The notes beneath the pieces are model-generated. The model ran no database searches. It was not told where the DNA came from and saw only the letters and a program-made list of their open reading frames with translations. DNA of 54,570 nucleotides from Candidatus Melainabacteria bacterium (GTDB lineage: Bacteria; Cyanobacteriota; Vampirovibrionia; Obscuribacterales; Obscuribacteraceae). This document shows, piece by piece, positions 1 through 7,978 of this stretch. The stretch is taken from NCBI GenBank assembly GCA_003151275.1, contig PLXC01000088.1, positions 1 through 54,570 on the forward strand, read 5' to 3'. A program made the translations under genes and the position numbers. Positions within the stretch are counted from its first letter, which is position 1, and the number at the start of each line of letters is the position of its first letter.

Positions 1-578
1 TGCGCAAAACGAACGCATCGCGCCGTCAAGTGCGTTGATCTGTTGGTCGCACCAATCCCGATCTCTGACAACTTTATAGGTGCAGCTGAGCTTTGGCGCA
101 ACCCGCACTGGATTCCGATCAGAAGATGGTTTCCCAGTCAGGGAGTGCACACTATTCCAGCCTTTAGCCATTTGGGGTCTGGGCAAGGTATCGCAACCAC
201 AGGTCCACTCGACTCAGTAAAGTAGAGCCCGGTGGGGTCTGTGATTTGCATCAACCCAAAAGGTGATTTTAAGTTCGTTTCAATCATTATTCTGGATGAT
301 GTGGGTAAGTCGGTCGCGTACTAGAATAAAAGTGCAAAGAGAAAAGGATCTAAAAACTAAAAAGTAAGTGGTTAAAGAATCAACCACAAAGCACAAAGGT
401 TTCTCAAACGGCCGAACCCAAGCATAACCCTCTTAAGGGCTGGTTTTCAGGGGCATCGGCCGTTTCTGATTGCTTTGTGAATTTGCGCTGCCACCAGTGG
501 TGCCCAAGAGCAACATGACGCTAACTGCTCAGCACTAAATACGGTGCTTTCAGAACCGCCATGGCGTTACCGCTAATG
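1..578. other. Left-edge region without a confident gene
   Basis: Short frames are open from the left edge on both strands. On the plus strand one is open from base 1 to the stop at 223-225. On the minus strand one is open from about base 210 to the edge. Neither has a recognisable family, a good ribosome binding site or a domain, so I call no CDS. Either could be the end of a gene lying outside the window. The second half (about 360-480) is AT-rich and holds a long inverted repeat, listed separately. A 10-bp perfect palindrome (CGCCATGGCG, 557-566) and a small hairpin (AGCAC/GTGCT, near 527-545) lie just past the stop of the 640-residue minus-strand gene. Confidence 0.5.
385..479. other. Long nested inverted repeat (possible structured RNA or small mobile repeat)
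   Basis: CACAAAGC (385-392) pairs perfectly with GCTTTGTG (472-479). Inside it, AAACGGCCGA (406-415) pairs perfectly with TCGGCCGTTT (456-465). The centre holds a further short hairpin (CCCT/AGGG, near 428-439). An alternative hairpin, GTGGTT (368-373) with AACCAC (382-387), uses bases of the outer stem, so the two pairings exclude each other. The element lies about 100 bases beyond the stop of the hydrolase gene. It could be a transcribed structured RNA, a terminator-like structure or a small palindromic repeat. No second copy was seen in the window. Confidence 0.45.
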
Positions 579-2501
579 TCAATCAGGTAAGGGCATCTGT
601 TTCTTAGCAATCAGCATCAACAGCGACCGGCGAATGTCGTCGTCTGATGCATCTCCAGATGTGAAGGTGACAACATCGTGTGCTGAGTTCAAGAACATTG
701 TCACTGGCAATCGGTTGCTTCCGTATTGTTTTAGCAGTTCCGCACCCTGAGGTTTTTCCGAATCGACTCTGACAAAGTCCACTCTTGCGGCAAATGGTGC
801 GGTCATGCGAGTTATTATCGCCTCGATATGTTGAAACGATGCAGATGCAGGCTGACCAAACAAGACAACCATAGGCTTATCGTTGGCTTTATCCACAAGC
901 GGGGAGGAGAGTCGATTAAGTGCTATACGCGCTAGATCGACAAAAAGAGACCGCTCGCTTAACGAGCCGATCTCAGTGCTGGAGACCTTGTTCTGCCGAT
1001 CCAGGAAAACGATACTGGGCACAAGACGAACTCCATACCCATCGAGAAGGCTCTGGTTTTGAGGATCGTCAGCATCGATTCGAACAAAATTGACGCGCTC
1101 CCCGTATCTCTTAAGCCCGGTCTGTAGGACAGTATTTAAATCATAGGATGGATCAATCCAGCGCGCGCCGAAAAATATCACTGACGGTTTGTCATTGGCC
1201 AGGGCCTCTGCATGGGTAACAAACTGAGCAGCTGACGGATGTTGCCCCTGAAACAAATTCGGCTCAGCCAGCCCAGCTAATAACTGTGCGGCAATCAACG
1301 CAATCGGTGTGCCTCGTCCGATTGTTAATGCCAACAACAGTTCTGTTCGTGCTTTTTGTGTCTCTCCTAGTTCGATCAATCCCTGGCCAATTCGAAAGTG
1401 CCCTGTAGCCAACTTGAAATCCGCGGGCGGCAAGCCGCCTTTGCCAACTAAATATTTCTGCTGATTTTTGGCGATGACGTGTTTGTACAACCAACTCGTA
1501 AGCACATCAGTGACGTTATCGTCTAATTGCCCTGCCTCCAATATCAAATGCTCGGACGTACCGATGAGGAGGAAGTCCTTGTCTTTAGTGGGCATATCTT
1601 TGAATGCCTGAACTGTGCCTTTAGGCTTCACTAGTTGATCGCTTCCGCCTTGCAGAAATAGAACGGGTGCTGAGTCGATTTTGCGTGCTGAGTCATCGAC
1701 GTGATCCATGAATTTCTGGAAGCGCATCAGTTCTTTTGCAGAATATTCCATTCTGCCTTTGGGGTCTGACTTCAACTCGTTGCGCAACTTGGGATCATCT
1801 GTTATCTGATTGACGATGCCATTGCCGACCTTGATCGACTTTCGAGAGCCGGTTAAGATCCCGAGCGCAACCTTGAGATCAACACCTTTCTCACCGAAAC
1901 GGTCATCGCCAGGCACAGAGCAGATAAGACCATCTGCGAGTGTCTGATTCTCGGCCATGGCTTGTAAGGCCAGCGATCCGCCCATGGATTCTCCAAGCAG
2001 GATTAACGGTACATCGGGATGCACTTTGCGAATTGCGATCAAGGCTGTCTGTACGTCTTTAATAGCACCTTCGAAATCAAGCTCCTGTTTCTTGTCTTGC
2101 CAGCAGCCAAATCCGCGAATGTCGATAGCATAAGTCGGTATGCCGAGCTCTGACATATGTTTGCCGAATTCGTTGTAACTGTTCATGTTCATGCCAAAAC
2201 CGTGCAGGCAGAGCAAAACAGCATATGGCAGGCGGTCGGACCGGTACCAGGAACGGCAAGGGATTTCGGCGGAGTCCGCCGCTTGCTTCTTCTCTTGCTT
2301 GACCGGCTTATTATCTGATTTTGAAACGGAAAGCGCTCTTCTGACGGGTCCTTTGAATGCCATACCAGGCAGAGTTGCGCTCAAGATGATCATTGCCACC
2401 AAAACGGACCGGACGGTTTGGTTAGACTTGGTTAGCATGTTCAATTTTACTCGTTCCGACAGTCTGACATCTCTCATCAAGTCATTGGTGTCGGCTTTCA
2501 T
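579..2501 (-). CDS. Alpha/beta-hydrolase fused to two thioredoxin-like domains without CxxC
   Basis: The N-terminus has a hydrophobic export segment (about residues 29-50). An alpha/beta-hydrolase of the monoacylglycerol-lipase/serine-aminopeptidase type follows. The oxyanion motif HGFG is at 100-103, the nucleophile elbow GESMGG has Ser172, and plausible triad partners are Asp288 (GSDQLV) and His318 (SEHLIL). A helical, TPR-like linker (about 345-425) leads to two tandem thioredoxin folds (about 430-540 and 545-635). Both keep the cis-Pro strand (LVPSIVFL, LPVTMFL), but the first has WIDPS where WCxxC is expected and the second has no Cys pair, so redox activity is unlikely. It probably acts outside the cytoplasm on an ester or lipid; the substrate is unknown. 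The start is the ATG at 2501 with GAGGGTA upstream, 12 bases after the preceding gene's stop, suggesting an operon with it. Confidence 0.8.
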   Translation of the reverse strand: MKADTNDLMRDVRLSERVKLNMLTKSNQTVRSVLVAMIILSATLPGMAFKGPVRRALSVSKSDNKPVKQEKKQAADSAEIPCRSWYRSDRLPYAVLLCLHGFGMNMNSYNEFGKHMSELGIPTYAIDIRGFGCWQDKKQELDFEGAIKDVQTALIAIRKVHPDVPLILLGESMGGSLALQAMAENQTLADGLICSVPGDDRFGEKGVDLKVALGILTGSRKSIKVGNGIVNQITDDPKLRNELKSDPKGRMEYSAKELMRFQKFMDHVDDSARKIDSAPVLFLQGGSDQLVKPKGTVQAFKDMPTKDKDFLLIGTSEHLILEAGQLDDNVTDVLTSWLYKHVIAKNQQKYLVGKGGLPPADFKLATGHFRIGQGLIELGETQKARTELLLALTIGRGTPIALIAAQLLAGLAEPNLFQGQHPSAAQFVTHAEALANDKPSVIFFGARWIDPSYDLNTVLQTGLKRYGERVNFVRIDADDPQNQSLLDGYGVRLVPSIVFLDRQNKVSSTEIGSLSERSLFVDLARIALNRLSSPLVDKANDKPMVVLFGQPASASFQHIEAIITRMTAPFAARVDFVRVDSEKPQGAELLKQYGSNRLPVTMFLNSAHDVVTFTSGDASDDDIRRSLLMLIAKKQMPLPD

Positions 2502-2513
2502 GATACCGTACCC

Positions 2514-3323
2514 TCATTTTTGCGATCTTGGTTTGCCAAATCCTCGTCCTATGTCCATGTCCTTCGCAAGGCTATCAAAGTCGTTTCTCTCGCTATCATT
2601 GAGAATCAATTTGCGAAAGTCGACCGGTCGATAATCTTTGGGGTAAGTAAAAAGATCGCCTGGAACACTCACTTTTGTGCACTCTAGCGTAGTGAGATGC
2701 CGATCTGAATGTCCATCCAAAAAAAGGTTTTCAAACATCGCTGGAACGCCGTTCGCATTAGGGACTCCATCTAACCGTCCAAGAATCTTTCTGGCAGGTT
2801 CAGACAGGTTGAGATCCAGCATGACCAGCGTCGTTTTCAGTTTGTAACCAACGTCTGGCACCACATTTGGATCGATCAACAGGTCCCTCTGTGTGCGCTG
2901 CGAGGCGTACTTACATTCGTATTTATGAGCAGGCATTGCGCACCATGTGCATGCTGTAGCCGGTCGCTTGCTCCAGTCACCGTCCCAGGCTCCTGCTGCA
3001 ATCATGACGAGTAACGTTGATGATTTGCACCACTGTTCAACTGGCATGGAAGCATAGATTTTGTCCTTCGGTCTTACTATCGTCACATCCCATTTTGGAG
3101 GATGACTGACGATAAAGTAGCCCCTGCCATCATTCGTGGCCTTCAATCCGCTGTCACTGATAACAATTGTCAGTGAACCGATTTCACTGGACTTCTGTTT
3201 CAATTGATATACTTTTGATTTGTCGATCTTGCTGTGCGCCGATGAAACACTCAGGGAAAGGCACAGTAACAGCCCAAGCAGCGCTCTGGCTTGACGACTT
3301 AGCGTAGTCTGGGTTAGATTCAT
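2514..3323 (-). CDS. Secreted protein of unknown function
   Basis: 269 residues with a clear signal peptide (hydrophobic stretch about 14-28 ending SSAHSK). The mature part begins with a lysine-rich strand, then a beta-rich region (ITIV/GYFIVSHP type strands). I recognise no family with confidence. The general look, a secreted beta protein with a short WCxxx segment and a CxWC cysteine cluster near residues 126-138, resembles outer-membrane lipoprotein-sorting or DUF4412-like proteins only loosely. Several cysteines in the exported part could form disulfides. It lies directly upstream of the hydrolase/thioredoxin-fold gene with a 12-base gap, so the two are probably co-transcribed and act in the same compartment. 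The start ATG is preceded by a GAGAT Shine-Dalgarno. Confidence 0.7.
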   Translation of the reverse strand: MNLTQTTLSRQARALLGLLLCLSLSVSSAHSKIDKSKVYQLKQKSSEIGSLTIVISDSGLKATNDGRGYFIVSHPPKWDVTIVRPKDKIYASMPVEQWCKSSTLLVMIAAGAWDGDWSKRPATACTWCAMPAHKYECKYASQRTQRDLLIDPNVVPDVGYKLKTTLVMLDLNLSEPARKILGRLDGVPNANGVPAMFENLFLDGHSDRHLTTLECTKVSVPGDLFTYPKDYRPVDFRKLILNDSERNDFDSLAKDMDIGRGFGKPRSQK

Positions 3324-3510
3324 TGATCTCTACGGTCGGAAACTGCAACATCATCCTAGCAGACGCTCGTCTCTTCTCGAAATGTTCGAGTCTAAGCGGG
3401 TTTGCCGTTTCGAAAAGACTCGCTATAGGCTCGTGACGCAAGTCTTCTAGCGCTCGCTTCTGCACTACTCAAATGCGATCAATTATAATCCCTTGCCAAC
3501 CACTACTAAG

Positions 3511-3547
3511 ACAAAGGAGCCGATGAACACTCTGTTCGCCGGCTCCT
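3511..3547 (-). terminator. Probable terminator of the two small membrane genes
   Basis: Perfect 8-bp inverted repeat AGGAGCCG (3515-3522) / CGGCTCCT (3540-3547) with a 17-base loop. On the minus strand it is followed by a short T-rich run (TTTGTCTT). It lies 28 bases beyond the stop of the gene ending at 3576 and before the next minus-strand gene. The T tract is interrupted, so efficiency is uncertain. Confidence 0.5.
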
Positions 3548-3575
3548 CTGTAGAATCTGAGTTTTGTCACTTTGG

Positions 3576-3854
3576 TCACTGATACGTTCTCGTGTTTTTC
3601 GGTCTCCACTTCAACACGCATTGACCTATACATTCAGTCTCTTGGATTGATTCATCAAGCATACTTTTTTCATAGGCTCCCCACAGAGTTGGATCTAAAG
3701 GGACCTTCTGTCTGCTCGTTGCTGGTTCCTTATCGGCTGGTTCCAGTCTGTCATTAAGAGCAATAGAGGCAATGACAATCAAAACTGCAATTGCCAACAT
3801 GATTATGGGTGCTATTGTTCCTGCTCCTAAAAGTGAATAAAGGAAAATGTTCAT
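3576..3854 (-). CDS. Small single-pass membrane protein, unknown
   Basis: 92 residues. One strong hydrophobic segment near the N-terminus (about 5-33, rich in Ile, Leu, Val and Ala) is followed by a charged tail with an acidic/lysine stretch (DRLEPADKEPATS), so the tail is probably cytoplasmic or periplasmic depending on topology. The start ATG overlaps the stop of the upstream small gene by four bases (ATGA type) and has AAAGGTGAG just upstream. Both signs support real, translationally coupled expression. No family recognised. Confidence 0.6.
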   Translation of the reverse strand: MNIFLYSLLGAGTIAPIIMLAIAVLIVIASIALNDRLEPADKEPATSRQKVPLDPTLWGAYEKSMLDESIQETECIGQCVLKWRPKNTRTYQ

Positions 3855-4033
3855 GTGCTCACCTTTTCAAAACTGTTTGCGAATGCCCCGTGCGCGCAGA
3901 CATCACAGTTTTCCAGTTCGCAGTCGCGGATGTTGATACTGTATATAGTGGCTGTTTCTGCCAGATCCTGAAAGACGGTTACAACGATCATTCCGATTGT
4001 TACAACCACTGAAGCCATAATGAAGTATTCCAT
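3851..4033 (-). CDS. Small single-pass membrane protein with Cys-rich tail, unknown
   Basis: 60 residues from the ATG at 4033, chosen because a strong AAAGGAG sits 7 bases upstream; the longer frame starting at 4096 lacks this. The first 25 residues form one transmembrane helix (MASVVVTIGMIVVTVF). The tail has a compact cysteine cluster, CELENCDVC, which could bind a metal or form a disulfide. It overlaps the next small gene by four bases, so the pair is probably made in a fixed ratio and may form a two-subunit membrane complex. No known family is evident. Confidence 0.6.
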   Translation of the reverse strand: MEYFIMASVVVTIGMIVVTVFQDLAETATIYSINIRDCELENCDVCAHGAFANSFEKVST

Positions 4034-4095
4034 ATGCAATGCTCCTTTGAGTCGATGAAGTCTTTCCAAACACCTAACACTTCTGAGAACTGGCA

Positions 4096-4141
4096 AACAA
4101 GCGTCGGTCGATCGCCAAGGAAATCAAGAAACCCGCTTGTT
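4096..4141 (-). promoter_or_regulatory. Inverted repeat upstream of the small membrane gene pair
   Basis: AACAAGCG (4096-4103) and CGCTTGTT (4134-4141) form an 8-bp perfect stem. The loop contains a further self-complementary stretch (GGTCGATCGCC). It lies about 60 bases upstream of the first small membrane gene, where a leader or operator would be, but it could equally serve the plus-strand amidohydrolase gene that begins 200 bases to the right. Confidence 0.3.
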
Positions 4142-4346
4142 AACTGGTCTTTTCGGAGGTTTTACGAGCGAACATTAGTAGGATCTGTGCATGTTTTAGT
4201 GTTGTGCCAGGCTGGAGATGGAAACTGTGCTAGTTAGCGTCAATCATTGCGACCTCAGCTGGTTTCTCTGGCGGGCGGTGATCAATGAGACAACAGACAA
4301 AACAAAAGATAAGATTGAGTGCTTAAAGCGATTCAAGGATAAAGGT

Positions 4347-5531
4347 ATGCAAGATATTCACCCTGTGTTGAACGAAGCCAGGCAGCTCCAAGAGGAGACG
4401 ATTGCGCTTAGACGTCAGCTCCACGCGCATCCGGAGTTGAGCTTTAAGGAATACAACACAGCCAAACTTTTGGCGGCTAAGCTGTCTTCGATGGGATATA
4501 CAGTCAAAACTGGTGTAGGCAAAACGGGGCTCATTGCCGATCTTGGCGCAGGTGCGACAGTGGCTATTCGAGCTGAGATGGATGCGGTGCCGATAGGTGA
4601 GTTGAACAGAACAACTTATTCTTCTACGGTCGCTGGGGTGTCGCACGCCTGCGGTCACGATGCCAACATCGCCTGTGCAATCGCTGCAGCCAAAATGCTC
4701 TCTGAGCTTAAGCCACCTGGACGCATCCGCATGATCATGCAACCTGCAGCCGAGGAGTCTTGCGATGAAAACGGTAAGACTGGAACTCAGCGCATGATAG
4801 AGGAAGGCGCGCTTGAGGACGTGCAGGCGATTATTACTTTGCATGTGGATGGCACCTTGGCGACAGGAAAAGTTGGCATCCTCTTAGAGCCACAAGCGGT
4901 ATCCACTAACATTTTCAAAATTGTGTTGTGCAGTCGTGAGGGTATTAATAAGCAAGGACAGGCTCAAGATACAGTCCTCTTAGCCGCTCGTCTGGTACAG
5001 GATATATACGAGAAAGCCGGCCAATCCAGCGTCAGCTCTGACGGAAATGTTTTGTTCGTTAGTTCGATTCAGAGCTCCAGTATGCATGCCGATGTTCCAG
5101 CGAACCAGGTTACTGTGCAGGGCTTTTTCCGCAGCATGAGCAAGGATGCACGCAAAAGTATTATGAGCAAACTCGATCAGATCTGCGCTTCGATTGCGAA
5201 AGAATCTTGCGAGTGCACAATCCTATATGGAGTGCCACAATCTGCGCACGGCAATAGTCCGGAGATAGCGGAGTTGATGAGGCAAATCGCATCTGAGCTG
5301 ATTGGAATCGATAATGTTCTCGTGCTGAAACGAAAGACATGGACTGAAGATTTTGCCAGCTTCACCGAGGTGGTGCCCGGGGCGCTTGTGCTTCTTGGCG
5401 CAGAGATTGCCGGTAATCGCAGAATCGCTCACAGCCCGACATTTGATGTTGATGAATCCTGTCTTTGCGTAGGAGCCGCCATTTTGGCTGAAACTGCTTG
5501 CCAGCTAATAGAAAAAATACAAACCATGTAA
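4347..5531 (+). CDS. M20-family amidohydrolase (N-acyl amino acid / hippurate hydrolase type)
   Basis: Metal-dependent hydrolase expected to cleave N-acyl or peptide-like amide bonds in the cytoplasm. Numbered from the ATG at 4347: Asp79 lies in RAEMDAVPI, the metal-binding motif HACGHD spans 100-105, the catalytic Glu pair lies in PAAEES (136-137), a metal His is in TLHVDG (166), and the C-terminal His is in RIAHSPTF. A dimerisation (lid) domain lies between about 175 and 285. The length of about 394 residues is normal for the IAA-amino-acid-hydrolase-like M20D group. I chose 4347, not the upstream in-frame start at 4218, because AAGGATAAAGGT precedes it and the family begins here. It stands alone between divergent or unrelated neighbours. 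The substrate cannot be told from sequence. Confidence 0.88.
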   Translation: MQDIHPVLNEARQLQEETIALRRQLHAHPELSFKEYNTAKLLAAKLSSMGYTVKTGVGKTGLIADLGAGATVAIRAEMDAVPIGELNRTTYSSTVAGVSHACGHDANIACAIAAAKMLSELKPPGRIRMIMQPAAEESCDENGKTGTQRMIEEGALEDVQAIITLHVDGTLATGKVGILLEPQAVSTNIFKIVLCSREGINKQGQAQDTVLLAARLVQDIYEKAGQSSVSSDGNVLFVSSIQSSSMHADVPANQVTVQGFFRSMSKDARKSIMSKLDQICASIAKESCECTILYGVPQSAHGNSPEIAELMRQIASELIGIDNVLVLKRKTWTEDFASFTEVVPGALVLLGAEIAGNRRIAHSPTFDVDESCLCVGAAILAETACQLIEKIQTM

Positions 5532-5628
5532 ATGATGTTTGCCTTTGATTATAAGAAGCCGTGAGCGGCAGGAAGTCCTAGCATAGGGAAAGTGATGAGC
5601 CGACCGACACGACTGCTCAGCAACATCA

Positions 5629-7290
5629 ATGATGGATAATCGAACCATGACGGGCGAAGGGCAAGATACAACAACAATCGTAGAGGTTTGGGGCGGAGTG
5701 TTCGCCTGGGTCTGCTCTCGTCTGCTCTTAATCCTGCTTTTGTTTCTGCCTTTTGTCTTAGGCTGTTTCGTCGGTGGCGTTGGTCTTCATGACCCCGACA
5801 CGTGCTGGCTGCTGGCTCTTGGGCGCTACATTTTTGAGCACCATGCCCTACCAGCGACTGACCCCTTTTCTTACAGTTTCGCTTTGCAGGCTGGCAAACC
5901 CTTCGTGATGTATCAATGGCTGAGTGAATTGGCTTTTTACTGCGCTTACCGGCTGGGTGGATTGTCGAGTTTATTGATGTGCACAGCTCTCGTGCTTGGC
6001 CAGTCGTTTCTGGTATTTCCCTTGCGAGTGGCAGCCCGGTCTGCGCCTTTGACGATGGCCTGCTGGATGATGATTCTGGGGGTGTGCAGTGCTTGTTTTC
6101 ACTTCTTGGTCCGACCCGAGATCGCATCATATTTTTTCATGGGAATTTGTCTCGTTTTGATGCGCAGAGTGTACAAGGCGAAGAGCACTGACCCCGTTCA
6201 GTGGCTGACTGTGGCAGCTTTCACTCTTTTGTTACTGGTCTGGGCTAACGCGCACTCCGCTTTTGTGCTCGGTCTGATTTTGCAGATTACAGTTTTGATT
6301 GTTAGCGGATTACAGTCCCTGATCGAGAAGCGACCGTTCAGAGGATCCTGGAAAACTGCCACTTTGTCTGTGATTTGCTCGACGCTGGTGACTTTGTGTA
6401 ATCCATATGGACTAGGCTTGTGGTCCTATCTGCCAGGACTATTCTTCGCCAAATTCAACTACCGAATCGCCGAGCTCAGACCAATCCGACTTTCTGACTT
6501 AAACGAATTTACTTACTATCCGTTTGTTTTGTTGGTTTTGACCTGCATAGTGATCATTGTGCGATCAATTACCAATGCGAAAAGGAAAAATCAGGCATTT
6601 TGCTGGAGCAGCGCGATCGCCATTGTGATCTGCGTTTTCTATGGTGTCACTTGTCGACGAATTATTCCTTTTGCCGTTTTGATCATGATTGCCCAGGCTG
6701 CTGAGTTGTTTGATGATAAACCAATCGCACTTGTAGAGCCTATCCCCGGCGAGCCCGAACGACTGGATCGTCCTGCTTATTCCTTTGCCGCAGATTTCGA
6801 GAAAAAATTTGCCAACATCTTCAATCCACTTACATTCGTTTGGCCAATCACCGTCGTCGCTCTTTCTTTGGCTGGTTGTTTCTTTACCTTTACGAGAGTG
6901 GTATCACCCACGATGCCACAATCAAGCACTGCATTTATCGCACCAGTTAAGGCAATTGATTTTTTAAGAGAGCATCGACCTATCGGTAATGTCTTGAATG
7001 ATGCGCAGTTTGGGGACATGCTAATTTGGTATGCGCCTGAAATTCCGGTTTTCATTGACACCCGCTACGACATGCACGGCGAGCAGATGGCTGCTGACTA
7101 TGTGTCGATGATGTCTGGTACGCACAATTGGGGGGATTTGTATAGGCGCTACAAAATTGATTGGCTGTTTTTGCCACCAACGGCGGAGATATTAGATCAG
7201 CTAAAGACAGACGCCAACTGGAAAGTAGAATTCGAAGATAAGAGCGCGATAGTGTTGAGCCGAATCAAATCAACGATTCAAGCTCGATAA
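5629..7290 (+). CDS. Polytopic membrane protein, GT-C glycosyltransferase-like
   Basis: 553 residues with about ten hydrophobic helices, then a soluble C-terminal domain (about 445-553). A conserved-looking acidic loop follows the first helix (GLHDPDTCWLLALGRYI), as in GT-C enzymes that use polyprenyl-phosphate sugars, where the first extracytoplasmic loop carries the catalytic Asp. The C-terminal part (PVFIDTRYDMHGEQMAADY) resembles the periplasmic domain of large bacterial membrane proteins often annotated only as hypothetical. I therefore place it with GT-C-like proteins but not with a named family. Its start is uncertain (ATG ATG at 5629; another ATG at 5647), and no strong Shine-Dalgarno is visible. 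Its stop codon begins a degenerate tandem repeat array. Confidence 0.6.
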   Translation: MMDNRTMTGEGQDTTTIVEVWGGVFAWVCSRLLLILLLFLPFVLGCFVGGVGLHDPDTCWLLALGRYIFEHHALPATDPFSYSFALQAGKPFVMYQWLSELAFYCAYRLGGLSSLLMCTALVLGQSFLVFPLRVAARSAPLTMACWMMILGVCSACFHFLVRPEIASYFFMGICLVLMRRVYKAKSTDPVQWLTVAAFTLLLLVWANAHSAFVLGLILQITVLIVSGLQSLIEKRPFRGSWKTATLSVICSTLVTLCNPYGLGLWSYLPGLFFAKFNYRIAELRPIRLSDLNEFTYYPFVLLVLTCIVIIVRSITNAKRKNQAFCWSSAIAIVICVFYGVTCRRIIPFAVLIMIAQAAELFDDKPIALVEPIPGEPERLDRPAYSFAADFEKKFANIFNPLTFVWPITVVALSLAGCFFTFTRVVSPTMPQSSTAFIAPVKAIDFLREHRPIGNVLNDAQFGDMLIWYAPEIPVFIDTRYDMHGEQMAADYVSMMSGTHNWGDLYRRYKIDWLFLPPTAEILDQLKTDANWKVEFEDKSAIVLSRIKSTIQAR

Positions 7291-7420
7291 AGCGAAAAGA
7301 CACGAACCTGCTTCAGCTAACGCGAAAAGACACGGACGTTCTTCTGTTCTGATGTAACGCGAGACACATAGCCTCCCTAACGGAACGGAAAGATCTACTT
7401 CAGTCTCGATAACGGGAGCT
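7284..7420. repeat. Degenerate tandem repeats starting at a stop codon
   Basis: The stop region of the preceding gene (CGATAAAGCGAAAAGACACG) recurs as GCTAACGCGAAAAGACACG, TGTAACGCGAGACACA, CCTAACGGAACGGAAAG and CGATAACGGGAGC. The TAA triplets fall at 7288, 7318, 7355, 7378 and 7410, giving a period of about 23-37 bases. The first two units share an exact 12-base GCGAAAAGACAC core. The rest of the stretch to the pilin gene has no ORF. Confidence 0.55.
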
Positions 7421-7474
7421 AAGTTGGCGCGCGTTTATTCAGCGACCTTGGGATCACCGGAGAAACGCTTTGAT

Positions 7475-7520
7475 AGTGAAGTCTACTAAGAGGCGACAGT
7501 GAAGCTTACTAAGAGGCGGC
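7475..7520. repeat. 23-bp tandem duplication of the pilin gene 3' end
   Basis: Two adjacent 23-bp units, 7475-7497 and 7498-7520, differ at three bases (AGTGAAGTCTACTAAGAGG versus AGTGAAGCTTACTAAGAGG, then CGAC versus CGGC). On the minus strand the second unit carries the last codons and stop of the Flp pilin gene (GCCGCCTCTTAG). The first is a copy of them lying downstream of the stop. Confidence 0.75.
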
Positions 7521-7718
7521 GCCGGCGGCTGATGATAAATTGTTCAGTTGCTTCACTACAGAAGAAAACGCTGCAGAAATCGCGCCAGTCAGTGCGCCTT
7601 TTGTGATACCAAAGACAAGAGCAACTAGGATCGCAACGAATGCCAGGATGGCGCCGTATTCAGTGATTCCTTGACCGTCCTCTTCATAAATAAACCGATG
7701 TACAGTGTTAGCGAGCAT
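7509..7718 (-). CDS. Flp/Fap-type pilin (Tad pilus), copy 1
   Basis: 69-residue prepilin for a Tad (tight adherence) type IVb pilus. A short charged leader ends in EEDG; processing is expected after that Gly, giving a mature start QGITEYGAILAFVAIL with the class-defining Glu5-Tyr6. One hydrophobic helix forms the filament core, and a small polar tail ends NNLSSAAGAAS. It is 53/55 identical over the mature part to the pilin at 53.6 kb. The start ATG at 7718 has a very strong AAAGGAGG six bases upstream, and the 5' leader can fold into a nested hairpin, both fitting high expression. It is transcribed in the same direction as the Tad pseudopilin-like operon at 9-12.3 kb but is separated from it by a plus-strand gene. 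Confidence 0.92.
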   Translation of the reverse strand: MLANTVHRFIYEEDGQGITEYGAILAFVAILVALVFGITKGALTGAISAAFSSVVKQLNNLSSAAGAAS

Positions 7719-7732
7719 ATTGCTCCTCCTTT

Positions 7733-7787
7733 TCTAGGTATCCTTCAACGCAATAGATTCGACGCCATTCGCGTCGAACTACCTAGA
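7733..7787 (-). promoter_or_regulatory. Nested stem-loop in the pilin 5' leader
   Basis: Outer perfect 8-bp stem TCTAGGTA (7733-7740) / TACCTAGA (7780-7787). Inside it is a perfect 8-bp stem TTCGACGC (7758-7765) / GCGTCGAA (7771-7778) with a 5-base loop. On the minus-strand mRNA the outer stem ends directly before the AAAGGAGG ribosome binding site. It may stabilise the mRNA, tune ribosome access or, as DNA, serve as an operator. Confidence 0.6.
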
Positions 7788-7978
7788 TAAACAGTGCCCA
7801 GCTTTAGAGCGGTTCATAACAAGTTCAGACATGCTTTAGCCCTCTGACAGGCGACCGGCTATTTATGAGCTTCTCTAATCCCAGACTGGTGCCGGTGAAA
7901 TGAAGTTCTCAGACTAACATGTTTGTTTTTTAATCGAATCACTATCGAGATCAAATTATTATTGTGCGAGGAGATCTC

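Noticed and set aside
43..225. Plus-strand open frame of 60 residues at the left edge
   Set aside because: No family, no Shine-Dalgarno, and a competing minus-strand frame covers the same bases; kept only as an unclear region.
4323..4844. 173-residue minus-strand frame
   Set aside because: It is antisense to the M20 amidohydrolase with its metal motifs; a shadow frame.
5549..6130. 193-residue minus-strand frame
   Set aside because: It lies inside the 553-residue membrane protein gene and is Arg/Ser-rich low-quality sequence, as expected for a shadow frame.
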